Shown here piece after piece: positions 21,724 to 33,344 of a stretch of 64,000 nucleotides of DNA. A program made the position numbers and the translations under genes. This DNA comes from Tetradesmus obliquus (lineage: Eukaryota > Chlorophyta > Chlorophyceae > Sphaeropleales > Scenedesmaceae). Location of the stretch: positions 4,774,501 through 4,838,500 of the forward strand of contig CP126196.1 of NCBI GenBank assembly GCA_030272155.1, given 5' to 3'. Positions within the stretch are counted from its first letter, which is position 1, and every line of letters begins with the position of its first letter. The notes beneath the pieces are model-generated. The model saw nothing but the letters and a program-made list of their open reading frames with translations, was not told the DNA's origin and did no database searches.

Positions 21724-23590
21724 CTGGCTGTGCGCAACGGCTGTGTTGCTGCTGCTTGCACTGCGCAGAGGGCTTGATGCAGACAAGCCTGTTCCTCTTG
21801 GCGCAGGCAGTAACCCTGTGGAAGCGAGTCGACTGTATGGCCATCAATGTTGCGGTGGCACCCAGTGCAGGATGCTGTTGTATAAAGATAAGCTGTTGGG
21901 TAAAAGTATGGTCTTGTACAGCACGGGTTGCTGATTGCTATTGGCCTGAGCATTGGTATGGATTTGGTGTACAATTTGATGTATGTTGAGCCCGTCTTGC
22001 ACAGTGGCATGGCAAGGTCGGCTATGAAGCAGCCTGGACACTCCGCAAACGATTTTGTCTGGATGTGGATTGCCGATGTTTGCAGCAGCTGTTGCATTGG
22101 GCTTTCATGCCATGAACCGGGTTGCTGCCAGCCTGACGATGTTGTATGTACAAGACATGCTACTATAGTTACTATCATGGTGCCTGCATGCAAACAATAA
22201 GCAGGCAGAAGTGACGTTACAAGCACTTAACTGTCACATGGGATCGCGGGCATGAAAAGTATGCGGATGTGTGGATCTTGCATACATGTTTTCTGCCTGT
22301 TTCTTTTAGGGGCAACAGCAGGGTTGGCGGGAAATTGTGTACACATGAATTGCTTTGAGACCAGTGCTGACAAGTGCTGACCTCACTGTAGCCTACGCTG
22401 AGTGTGAGGGCGGACATGCTTACCTGCCAGGTCACCTCTCTCCAGTGGAGACGTCGGGGATAATGGATTGCTGCTGATATTCAGTTACTTTGTCATGGTT
22501 GAAGGACGTGCTGGCAGCGTGTTTGAACACTTGAAGCAATTGACCTGTAATCGCTGCAGCGGCGTATGTGTGCACCTTGTGATGCTGATCATGTCATGCA
22601 TGAGACTTGGTTCTCAAATCTAAACTGGGCTTCAACTCAGGGTTTCCGACCCGATGTTTGGTGCTGGTGTGCAGATGTGATATGAACACGCCCAGTGGCT
22701 GATGCCTGATTTGATGAGGGTGATGCAGGTTCTGTGTCTGTAACGTTAACTGCCAGGGCTGGTGCTGGAGTATGTCCTCAGGACATGGTGTGTCTGGCTG
22801 TATGGCTGTTTGTGAGCCCAGGAATTGATTGTTGCCGTGTACGAGCTGGTGTTGTTGATGCAGTGTGTGGAATGCATTGTTACGATGAACATACGTCTCT
22901 GCCAACCTGGGCCACGTAGGCTGGTTGCCGGCCAGTTGCCAGACTGGCCTTGTCATCATCAGGCTGCAAACTGCAAATATAGGAATGGACAGCATCCAGT
23001 AGAAGCAACCATTTCATGACGCAGCACTGATTTTTGATGAACATTGTGATATGGCTTCTGATGGGTGTTGAGGTGCATGCTGCAGGAATATGTGTGCATC
23101 CCTTACCTGGTCACCTGCCCAGCTGTGTGTCTCCTGCAGGGAGTGCGTTGAAGGACCTGGTCAAATTGGTGTCATAGACACAGAGGAGGAGAGAGAGGCA
23201 GTGTTGCTGTGCTCCAAGAGTTTCAACCTGATACATCAATCATGGGTTCCGTTCAGAACAAATTGCCTGCTGCACATGGTGGAGCTCTTTTGAAGCGCAC
23301 GCAGCCTGACAGCAGCTCAGAAGAGCTGCAGGAATCTATGCCGTAACAGCAAGAACAGCAGCAACATACACAGTTACCCAGCGCAGCAAGAACAAAGACC
23401 CTCCACTCACCGGCATTTGCACCTGAGGCCTTGGCCTCGTTTCCCGTCCAGCCCGCACAGGGACTGGACTTAGTGTGCATCTGCCGATGAGGGCACATTC
23501 CCGCAGCTCGCAAGCGAGCATAGGGCGCGTCCTAGGATTAGACAGCCGGAAGCCGGTGACAGCGTACTGTACACCAACCCCGCCTGCGGA
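21612..23590. other. Intergenic region
   Basis: A CAG run at 21691-21723 lies in the 3' flank of the Ala-rich gene. Nothing else recognisable on either strand. Confidence 0.5.
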
Positions 23591-23741
23591 AGTAAGTGTC
23601 GCGGGAGGTCCTCATGTACCCTGGCGAACAGGGTGTGTGTTACTTCGACCGAGCAACATCTGCCACGTCACGGTTTCGCGCCATTTTGTGCGCCTTCGAA
23701 ACCTGCCAAATTTAGACAAATTGGTTGTCAATGGTTCTTAC

Positions 23742-24355
23742 GGGGGGAGGGGGGGGGGGGGGGGGGGGGGGCACCAAGAAAGCTGACAGACACTAGGCCA
23801 AGAAGCTCAGAAGGGGGGTACCCCCCCACCCACCCACCCACCCTCCCTTACAGAAAATAGTCATACAGCCTCTTATACCCCTTGAAATACATTTAATTAT
23901 AATTCTTTAACATTATACGAGTGTTTGGGGGGGGGAGTGGGTGCTGTATGACAAAGTTCTGCTGCCTTGATCGATCCATCGATCGAACCGCTGCGTGACA
24001 GCTGCAAGACAGTATGGACGTCCGCAAACCTCCCATTACATAGATAACTCGAATTGTAAGAATAAACCAATGAGGAGAGGCTGGTTCTCCATGCTGCGCT
24101 TCGCCTGACTGTCACAAGCACCCCTCTGCCTCTGCCTGAGCTGTCAGACGGTGGCCCCTCCAAGTGTCTGCTGCACAGTCTGGGTCACCAGAAAGTAATT
24201 CAGCACCCACAGACCACGTAAATAAACGCATATTGATAATAGCTTTTAAATGAGCTGCGTCCGGCGCTGATCTGGCGCCTACAAAGAAAGTTTGCATAAC
24301 GTCAGCAAGTTACCTGACCCCCCCCCCCCCCCCCCCCCCCCGAAACCCCCCCCCC
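23742..24355. repeat. AT-richer island bounded by a long poly-G and a long poly-C run
   Basis: A run of about 30 G (23742-23771, one A) opens and a run of 24 C plus 10 C (24318-24355, split by gaaa) closes a stretch that is visibly richer in A+T and free of CAG/CTG. Inside are ccccccc-(accc)n at 23821, a further G run at 23928-23937, and a near-palindrome at 23970. No coding capacity seen. Confidence 0.6.
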
Positions 24356-25052
24356 TCTGTTGACCTTGCCAGATGGGTGTAAATTTCTTATTATAAGCTA
24401 GTTATACTATAAATATACTATGGTGCAAGTTTCAGGCAATTTCCAGCCTAGTGTCAAAAACTTACAGAGTACCCTCCCTTGGTTCTTATGTCAGTTTTCT
24501 GAGCCTGGAAAGCTGCGAGAGGCATCAGCTGCGGTACAACCAGCTTGTGCCACTGCTACTGCTGACACTGCACAGCACAAAACTTGCTGGCCAAGACAGT
24601 CTCCAGAGGTCGTCACCCCTCCAATTATGGTTCGACCTGAACTGACTGAAAGAAAAGGATGCTTGTAACCTCTACGCTGCTGCTGAGACACCACTGAACC
24701 AGGATGCACGCGAACTGCTAAAGTTGTGCACAGCACTCTGGCTGGCCACTGGTGCTGGCCTGGCTCTAGAGCCAGAAGCCACAAGCCACAAGATCTGGTG
24801 ACCATTTGGTCTCACACATTATAGGACACCAGAGCACAGATGCAAAACGTAGGTATCGCATCACTGCTTGCTTATAATGCTGTCTGCACGTTCCACACAA
24901 AACTGAACTTCCAGTTCAGCTGCACCTGTGTCATACGTGCTGTGCACACATAAGTCATCATGCCTTTTCCAGCGGAGCAAACACACAGCAACCCTCAGGG
25001 CCTGCAAGGCCCTCTTGTCCATCTCCCGGCACCCTCAGGCACGGGATCCCTT
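24356..25052. other. Intergenic region 3' of EAF6
   Basis: Nothing recognisable. This is between convergent genes. Confidence 0.4.
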
Positions 25053-26982
25053 TCAGTGTGCGCCTAAGTGGCTGTACTCCACCTGCACAAAACTGCTCTT
25101 CTTCCTTTGCTGCTGCAGCTGCCACTGACGAAACAGCAGCACCGACACCCACCACCACTACCACCAGTACCAACATGCAAGCCCACTACGCCTGCTGCTG
25201 CCGGCTGTGCGGCACCTGCTGCTAGTGCTCAGCCAGCCGTCCAGCACTGCACCTGCTAGCACTCCTTGCATGCAGATGCCCGCAAGCAACAGTGAAGCGC
25301 GGGGAACGACTTATTGTGCGCCGTCCTCATGCAGCAGCTAGCAGCTGCATTAGCCGCCACCAGCTGCAACAGCCATGCCAGCAAAGCTGTGCCGCTGTGC
25401 TGCTGCTGCTGCTGTTGCTGCTCAGCGCTTGCTTTTCTGAGCATAGCCCTTCTGCGCATACCCCTTGGAGGCGTAACCCTGGCAGCAAGAAGCAGCACAG
25501 CGGCACAGCACGACATGACACAGCAAATGCTTACTCCACGTGTTTCTCTGAATTCAAGGTCAGCACACATGCATGAGTAACCAACAAAATAGCCCCAGCG
25601 TTCACTAGTGATGTGGCGGCCCAGCAGCCACTGTCACCAGGCAGGATATCCTGCATGCGTGTTCATTGGCAGCTCACGAGAACAGCTGAGCAATTGCTTC
25701 CATAGGTATGCTGTACTCAGCGTGCCAAGGCTCCTGAACAGAAGAACTAAGCTAAAATCATTTCAAAAGCACCGCAGCAGCACAGCACATTCTGTTGCAG
25801 CCAGCTCCCACCTTCTTGCCAGAGCCTCCTCCTGCAACATCCTCAAATAACACAGAGACAACACGCACAACCATTACAGCAGCAGCATGCGTGCTGCAGG
25901 CAGTGTGCCGCACCTTTTTGCCGAAGCCTCCTCCCGCAAGGCCGTCCACTGCCTCAGGCTCCTGCAGCTCCTTGGCCTGCAGCAGCAGCAGCAGCAGCAG
26001 CAGAACATGTGGTGTTTAAGCGCAGCGACACCTTGCTGTTCAAGGTGCAGGCTGCGACGTGGCAGCAGCGTCGTGTGCTGATGCTGCTACCCTGCAGCGC
26101 ACTGGCCTGCAACCTGTGCGTGCTCCTTAGCAGTTGCTGCTGCTATACAGCCTCCCAGCAGCTGGCGCTGAGAGCCGCTCAGCAGCTCGTGCTATGCAGC
26201 ATAGCTCAGAAGCCCGTTGCTGTGCTGCCACTCACCACGGGGCGAGGTGTGTCAGCTGAGGCTGAAAAGCTGGTCCTCCGGCTGAAAGCGCGCTGCAGCT
26301 AGTGCTATGCGCTGCACAAGTAGCTGAGCGATCGACACTACTGTGCACTCACCACTGGTGAGGTGTGGGAGCTGAGGGAGAAGAGCCTGTCTTCGGGCTT
26401 GAAGGCGCGCTGCTGGCGCTTGCGCAGCGCCTCCTTGGTGGACAGGAAGCCCTCAAAGCCCTGCAGACGGATCAGACCATTATGAAAAGGATTGGGAAGT
26501 GATTATGTCTGTAAAAAAGCGTTTACAGGCAATTCCTGAAGAGGTGTTGCACAATCTGCGCAGCGGCTCCTTGGTGGACCAGTATACAGTCAGGCAGCAA
26601 CGTGAACCCCAGGCAAAACAAGGTGACACCCAGGCAAGGCAGAGAAACGCAGGGACACGAGTCATGCGGCTGCATGTGGCTGCCATACAGTGTTGAGGCT
26701 GACTTGACTATCGGAAATATCTTTGCCTCTGTGTGTGCGTGTGTGTGCAAGCGACATGTGACACAACACAGCATGTGCGCAGCAGGCAGCGTTTGCAGAT
26801 AGCTAGCCACAGCAGGCCAGCACAGCTCAATGTGCAGCGCGATGAGCGCAGCCAGGCATGCAGCACGCTGCTGCTAGTGATGTGACACGCTGCTGCTGCT
26901 GCTGCTGCTGCTGTACCTTGAGCACGCTGCCAGCCTGGGAGTACTCAGCGTTGAAGTAGGTGTACTCCTGGTCTGCTATCTG

Positions 26983-27023
<41 letters not shown>

Positions 27024-27457
27024 GCAGCAGCAACGGCCAATCATGTTAGACCATGCCAGTCTTCCACAAGTGCTGTGTGAGCGTGAAGTGGACGGGAAGC
27101 ACAGAAGCTTTGCTTAAAATGTGCAGCTACGCATTCACCGTAGTCCTCCGGACTCAGTGGGTGTCTATATTCGTGCTTATACAGAGGGAAAGCAGGAGCA
27201 GGTGAGCAAGCACCTGGAGACAACTGATGCTGTGATCAACACAGCAAGTCAGGGTTGTGCAGTTGCCGCACACGCCTGGTGCATGCAAGGAGACGTATGA
27301 TGTTACATTCTTGCTGCTTCATGCGTGTTTCCTGCTTCACCTTCCACGGCTGGCAGCTGCATGGTCTCACCTGGTTCTCCACACGCGCCAGGTCTGCTGC
27401 AAGCTGCTCCCTGTACTGCACGAGCTGCTCATACGGGCCCAGCTGCTTCGGCTGCAT
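25053..27457 (-). CDS. EAF6: EAF6/MEAF6-like subunit of the NuA4 histone acetyltransferase
   Basis: Minus-strand exons are 27457-27371, 26979-26917, 26460-26353, 25976-25914 and a tentative last exon 25115-25053, all joined in phase 0, giving about 127 codons. The conserved core is EQLVQYREQLAADLARVENQ (coiled coil), then IADQEYTYFNAEYSQAGSVL, then GFEGFLSTKEALRKRQQRAF and KPEDRLFSLSSHTSP. This matches the layout of yeast Eaf6, human MEAF6 and their plant relatives, small subunits of NuA4/HBO1-type acetyltransferases. Exons 2 and 4 follow (CTG)n-CAG acceptors. The fourth exon (AKELQEPEAVDGLAGGGFGK) is plausible. The last (QQRKKSSFVQVEYSHLGAH, stop) rests only on phase and an acceptor. Echoes of exons 3 and 4 lie in the introns. 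Confidence 0.82.
25803..25850 (-). repeat. Echo of the EAF6 exon 4 donor edge
   Basis: The exon 4 end (coding strand ggaggaggcttcggcaaaaa then a gtgcgg donor) recurs about 120 bp downstream as ggaggaggctctggcaagaa with a gtggga donor. Confidence 0.8.
26235..26305 (-). repeat. Echo of the EAF6 exon 3 donor edge
   Basis: A diverged copy of the LFSLSSHTSP segment with its gtgagt donor lies about 110 bp downstream of the true exon end, with frame-breaking changes. A copy of the exon's first half, around gcggctccttggtggac, is at about 26560-26582, upstream of the exon. Confidence 0.7.
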
Positions 27458-28717
27458 GCTGAACGTTTGACTTGATGTGCTAGATGTGTCGTTGCACGGC
27501 GCTACTAAGGCCAGGGGGCACCTGTTGCATCCACAAAAGGATGGCAGTGCAGGGACCCCCTGTAGCTGCTGCTGCTAGACAAAGCTGCTGTTGCCTGGTC
27601 AGCGATGTATTAGTGAGTGTGGTACAGTCAGATCAATGTTTATCTGCAATAAAGTGAACGCCCCGGCTTTCCCGGACTTAAGACGGAAGAATTGTGGTGC
27701 GAATACTGGCTGCAGCACCTTCCAGGCCAGGACGGACCCGTCGCAGCCAGCAATACTTGCTACGGACAAACTACAATGGCAGGTTAGTCGACCACGCGAC
27801 TTCAGGGCTGTCACAATTCAAGAAAATGACAATGATTTGCCAGCTGTGTGCACCAGAGGAAACCAGTGTAAATCGCTCAGCTATTCTTCTGTTTACTGCG
27901 TGCGAGTATTGAACAGCAGGCGCTGCACAAACAACTTTCAGCACTGTGTTTCTGTGACAGAATGGCAGAACACCAGCTACCTTTGGCCTCTCTTCTCATG
28001 TAGTCACCAAGTGCAGCTTCAATCATGCATGGAAATTTTTTAGTTGTTGCTGACAGCCAGCCAGTGCCTGGGCAAACCGCAGTCATGCCTCTACTGCTGT
28101 TTGGCCAGCCCACTTTCATTACCAAGTTATGACACAACAGGCTGAAGGTGAGACAGACAGTAGTATACAAGGAACCAATGTGCGTAAGCTGCCTCATCCA
28201 GCAGCTGCCTAGTACCTGGCACCACTGAGCAATGCCCTGTGGGGTGCCAGCAACATCAGGTTCCAAGGTTTACCCTGCGTCAGCATAGTGCATGCGTCGC
28301 TCCGCATGAGCCACTGCTACACTGCTACTACACACCGGCAGAGTCACGTCCTAATTTCACGTTGCACCGTATACTGCTGCGCTGCAGTTGCTGTGCATCT
28401 TCCTGCAGCCACAAACGCACAGAGCAGGCCGCGCTACCGGTATGCTGGGTGCTGAGGCGTGCTGCTGTCTGGCTGCACGAACTGAAAACATGCACAGCTG
28501 AATAAACGCTGAGTCAGAACTACCTGTTTGTACATATAGCATCCTGAAGTCAAATCATTAAGCATCAGCACCTGCACAGGAGTTGCCAAAACAGCAACAG
28601 CATCAGCAGGGCAGAACCTCCTGCAGCACGGCACTTAGCACCCCCATTACAAACCCACAAAACAGCATCAGCAGCATCAGCATCAGCATCAGCATCAGCA
28701 GCATCAGCAGTGTGACA
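27458..28717. other. Divergent promoter region between EAF6 and the IQ-like gene
   Basis: About 1.26 kb separates two divergent starts. No conserved exon is seen. The right end holds a (CATCAG)n-type repeat at 28665-28710 just before the ATG of the plus-strand gene. Confidence 0.5.
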
Positions 28718-29097
28718 ATGGCTCCCAGCCCCCGCTACAAGGCTGCCTCGCCAGCACTGAATGACAAGCTGCAGCACTACAGGGAGGACCCTGCAGCGCG
28801 CGCCGAGCTGCACAAGCGCGTGAGGCAGCACCGCAGCGCTGCTGACCCACCGCTTGCAGGAAACTCGCCTGGCCCTTCACCACGCAGCGCAGCCTCGCCA
28901 TCGCCTACAGCAGCAGCAGCAGGTGCAGCAGGAGCAGGAGCAGGGAGCAGTGCCAGCAGGCCAGGCACAGCACCAGCTGCCGGCTCCAAAACAGCAGCAG
29001 CGCGGTCGCCCAGGAACTTCATTGAAGAGAATGCAGCTGTGGTGAGCCCGTGGCCATGCACAGGCGCCCTCTCGTCCAAGGCCCTGGCAGCAGCATC

Positions 29098-29131
<34 letters not shown>

Positions 29132-32100
29132 TGGCCGTTGGCAGCAGCTGACAGCGTAGACAGTGCTGGCGCAGCAGCTGCTGCGGCAAGGCTGAGCCGT
29201 GGAGCAAGCAGCAAGCACATGCAGCGGCCAGGCTCTGCGCCTGCTGGTGCTGCTCGAGGTATCAGTGCAGCTGCTGCACCTACACTGATGGCTGGCGCCG
29301 CAGCAGCAGCTGGTGCAGCCGCAAAAGCAGCAGCAGCAGCAGCAGCTGTTACCTTGGCGGACTCCCCCTGCAGACGGCAGCCTTGCTTGACACTAGATTT
29401 GGCTAGAATCGTAACGAGCAGCAGCATCAGTAGCAGGACGTCATGTCAGCCGCAAGCATGCAGCGCCTCTGCTGCTTCAACTCCCTCATCGCTGCATGCT
29501 GCAAGGTCTCCTGCAAGGGCTGCAGAGCTGCATGCAGGCCTAGCAGGGGGCAGCAGCAGCAGCAACAGCAGCAGCTGCCTCAGCAGCTGCAGGACGCCAG
29601 GCGCTGCAGCAGTGCCGCCTTGGGCTTGGTGTGAGGAGGCCTACACACCCACAGGCAACTGCGCGGAGCTGCTGTGAGTGCAATGATACAGTACTGCAGC
29701 GCTTTCTCACTGCCTGCATTGGCATTGGCGCGTAGGCAGCTTGTGGGTAGCTTGCAGGCAGCTTGTGTACGACCGGGTGAAAGGGTGACCTGTAGCGCCA
29801 GCAGTGGAGGGCCACTTGTCCCTGTCTTATTGCAGCGTGTCTTTGTGTGCAGCACCGCAGTCCCTGATGAGGCATGCAGCTCTCAGGGCGCCTTGCCACA
29901 CGACAGCACACGCCAACAGCATCAGCTGCAAGTCAACTGCAGCAGTGGCATCATTTGTTGTGCACAGCAGTCTTCTTTGTTTCAACCACATTGCCACCTG
30001 TTGACACCACATGATTTGCCCTGCTGCTGCGTATGATGCGCTCGCAGGGCTGCGCAAATGGCTCTCAAGAAGGAGGCTGCAGCGCTGCGCGCGGCAGGCG
30101 CAGCGGAGCGGCGGCAGCAGCTGGCGGCCGAGCAGCAGCAGCGGCAGCAGCAGCAGCTGGCAGCCAAGGGGCAGGCCAGGCAGGCGGCGCAGCAGGAGCA
30201 GCAGCAGCAGCAGCAGCAAGCAGTGGAGCTTGCAGACAGGTAGGTGCTGTATGTGGGGTGTGGGGTGGGGGAGGGGGGAGGGGGTGTTAATGCTGTGCGC
30301 TTGCCCATGCCAACCAGTCGCCCTGCAGCCTTGCGCAGCCTCTCACTGTTTGCTGCTAACACAGTGCAAGTACGTGTCAGATGGAGCCTGTATTGTATCC
30401 AGGCCACACAGTACTGACCTCTCAGCTCGGCTCATGCCTGCCTGCCTGCCTGCCTGCATGACTGCATGACTGCTTGCCTGCAGGCAGGAAGCCTGGGGCG
30501 GCCTGCTTGCTGCCACGCTGCTGACAGGCAGGCTTGCACAAGAGCTGCGGCAGCAGCAGCAGCGCGGCGCGGCGGCTCGGCTGATTGCAGCCTGCTACAA
30601 GCGCTGCTTGCTGCGGCGTCGGCAGCAGCAGCTGGTGGAGAAAGTGCTGCGGGTGCGGAGCGTGAGACGTTGCGTGCAATTGTTGCTGCTGTATGTGCTG
30701 GAAGTTCACATCGCCGGCTCTTACCGAGTGCCTAGTGAAGTTCGTGACGTAGCGTGATGTGACGTAACGCTGACTGCCACAGCACGCATTTCTGACAGCA
30801 AAATTTGCTTTCGCAAATGCTGCAAAGCTGCCGGATCTGAGCGCGCTGCTGAGCCCCTCTTTGACAGTCAACCGCACAGTCCCCACCTTCCTGCCGTGCC
30901 GTTTCACTATGTGCGTTGCTGCAGCTGCACCGGCTGCTGGGACTTCACGTGGCTTCACTCGCTTACTTTTCTCCTCTTTCTGTTGCTGCAATGCACCTCT
31001 GGTTTTGCAGTTGCGCCGGCTGCTGGAGCCGCATGTGGCTTCACTCAAGTAATCACTCCTGTTTTCTGTTTGCCGCACTGCACCTCTTGCTGCAGTTGCG
31101 GCGGCTGCTGGAGCCGCATGTGGTTGGCCTGCGTGCTGCAGCGCATGCTGCTGCTGCGTGCCGCCTGCTGGGCTTCCTGCAGGCCGCCAGCAGCAGCAGC
31201 GGCATGATCGGCGTGGCTGCGCAGCGGCTGCTGCGCGACGTCAAGTACATACAGCGGTGAGCCTCAGTGCCTGTGTGAGAATTGGCCCTGTCAAATGGCC
31301 TCACGACATAGTCAAATAGGTGTTTGTGATTCAGCGGTGAGCCGCAGCCCTGTCTAAGCAACCGGCACTGCAGCTGGCAACATTGACTTGCCATCACACC
31401 AGGGCTGATTGGGCTGCCGTTCAGCTGCTGCTAGCTGGTTGTCTGACCGTACGTGACATGCCTTGCGCGTACGCAGCAGGACACAGCAAATATGCAGCCC
31501 TGCAAACAGTATTTTGCGCTTTGCATCATGCTGCAGGTTCTGGCGGCGCATACGGCTGGTCAGAGCGGCGCAGGAGGTGCTGCTGCTGCGTTCGATGAAG
31601 CAGCTGGAGCAGCAGATCGTGGCGCGAAACAAGGCGGCAGCAGCAGCGGCGGCGGCAGCAGCAGCAAGCAGTAGCAGCGGCGGCGGCGCTAGGCCGGCAT
31701 CTGCGGGTCACCGGGCGCTGAATAGCACGGCTGGCGCGGCCAGCAGCCATGGCAGCAGCAGGAGCATTGCAGCAGCAGCAGCAGCGGCAGCAGCAGCAGG
31801 TGGTGGTGTTAGCAGTAGCAGCAGCAGGCCAGCACGAGGCATCAGCAGTACGCCTGTGCTGCTCAGTGGAGGCCCGCTGGTAAGGCCTCACGACTTCTTC
31901 CTGGACGAACCTGCACCAGCATACGACAGCAGCAGCAGCAGCAGCAGCAGGGCAGCCGGAGCTATTGTCTCTGCAGAGGCAGCAGCACTGCCTGCAGGCC
32001 CTATGCCTGCCCGGGGAGTGCAGATGACCGGGCAGCTTACTGCTGCTAGGCGGCCAGGCAGCGCTGCAAGGCCTGGCAGCAGCAGCAGCGGCAGCAGCAG

Positions 32101-32676
32101 TGGCGTGCTGCGGCAGCAGAGCCGCTCAGCTGCCGACTTCAGCAGCAATGGCAGCGGTGCTGCCAGTGCAGCAGCTGCTGCTGTAGAGTGTGCAAACGGC
32201 AGCAGCAGCAGCAGCAGCGCTCGGCCAAGGAGCTTCACTCGGCAGGGCAGCAGAGCGGGCGCCAGTGCTGCTGCTGCCGCTGCTGCTGCTGCTGCTGCTG
32301 GCTCCTCTGCTGCTGCTGGTGCAGCTGGTGGTGGTGCTGTTGTTGGCTGGCAGGCTGATGGTGTGATTGACTTGGAGCTTGAGGCACGGGTGAAAGGGCT
32401 GACTGAGCTGCTGCCGAGAGACATACGGCTGCAGGTGGGCTGCTGCTGCAGATAGGTTTGCTCAGCTGTTGAAGAGGTTTCAGAATCGTCTGTAGCTGCT
32501 GCGCAGCGGCATACTGCTGCAGGTGAGGCTGGCTGCACATATCAGTGCTTGAGGAGGTTTGGTAATCACCTGCAGCTGCTGCCAGGCGGCATACGGCTGC
32601 TTGTGATGCAGCCAGCTGTGCACGGATGCAGGCTTGTATCAAGCATATGTCCAACATACACACAAAGTGTGCTGCT

Positions 32677-32707
<31 letters not shown>

Positions 32708-33344
32708 AAGATGATGATGCTGATGCCCTGCAGGTTACACGTAATCATCTCGGCAGCGCCCGGCAGCAGCTGCTGGCTGACTGGGAGGCATGTACATGCC
32801 CTACTTACCAAGTGTGACACACACAAACACACATTGCGCTGCTGTTGCCGCAGGTTGCACGTCAACACCTGGCCAGCGCACGGCGGCAGCTGCTGGCCGA
32901 CAGGGAGGCACATGGCGCGGCGCTGCTGCGCTACGAGCGGCGGCTGGCGCTGGAGACGCGCAAGGCGGCGGCATTGCGGGAAGCAGGTACGGAAGGAACC
33001 TCTGAGTTCAGAGCTCCTGTTCAACGCATATGGCAAGTGACGCCTTGGCTGCTTGCCTGGCTGTGTGAACCTCCCAGTGCTGAAAGGTATGGCTGACAAG
33101 AATATTGTTATTCTTATTGCCTGCAGGCGTGAAAGGGGTGTCAGTGGAGCTGCAGCCCCCCAAGGCTCCCCGCCTGCGCGTGCTGCTGCCACGCAGCCAG
33201 CTCAAGGAGCTGCTGGCAGCAGGGCTGGATTTGGTGCAGCAGCAGCAGCTGGCCGCTGCGTTGGCGGCTGACGATGCGCGGGGCGCTGACATTGCCGCGG
33301 CCGTGAGCCGCAGCAGCGGCGGCGGCGGCAAGCGCAACGACTGA
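28718..33344 (+). CDS. Large low-complexity protein with IQ-like helices, function unknown
   Basis: Exons 28718-29673, 30048-30239, 30484-30661, 30783-about 30914, 31096-31256, 31537-32434, 32854-32986 and 33127-33344 join to about 955 codons. Residues 1-318 are Ala/Ser/Pro-rich with poly-Gln. Residues 319-540 are charged helices (MALKKEAAALRAAGAAERRQ, LIAACYKRCLLRRRQQQLVE) ending in an IQ-like stretch, VKYIQRFWRRIRLVRAAQ. Residues 540-830 are Ser/Ala/Gly-rich, and the end is helical (ARQHLASARRQLLADREAHG, SQLKELLAAGLDLVQQQQLA). The IQ-like helix could bind calmodulin or a light chain, but I do not recognise the family. The exon 4 donor is weak (gttgct), so that boundary is uncertain. An upstream in-frame ATG at 28583 would add 45 residues, mostly from a hexanucleotide repeat. 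Introns hold echoes of exons 5, 6 and 7. Confidence 0.65.
30915..31055 (+). repeat. Two echoes of the exon 5 acceptor edge (IQ-like gene)
   Basis: Copies of tgcagttgcggcggctgctgg with downstream sequence (coding LRRLLEPHV in the true exon) start at about 30921 and 31007, spaced about 85 bp. Both keep a tgcag acceptor. The first abuts exon 4, which explains why that exon end is hard to place. Confidence 0.85.
32480..32600 (+). repeat. Echoes of the exon 6 donor edge (IQ-like gene)
   Basis: The exon 6 end (gagctgctgccgagagacat, then acggctgcag|gtgggc) is copied at about 32494-32526 with a gtgagg donor and at about 32570-32600 with the donor lost. Confidence 0.75.
32725..32800 (+). repeat. Echo of the exon 7 acceptor edge (IQ-like gene)
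   Basis: ctgcaggttacacgtaatca and following bases copy the exon 7 start (VARQHLASARRQLLADREA) about 120 bp upstream, with an intact acceptor. A (GAT)n run lies just before it at 32688-32712. Confidence 0.85.

Noticed and set aside
21155-21847. Minus-strand Ala/Leu-rich open frame opposite the Ala-rich gene
   Set aside because: Translation of a CAG/CTG-rich region in another frame. No splice signals or conserved motif.
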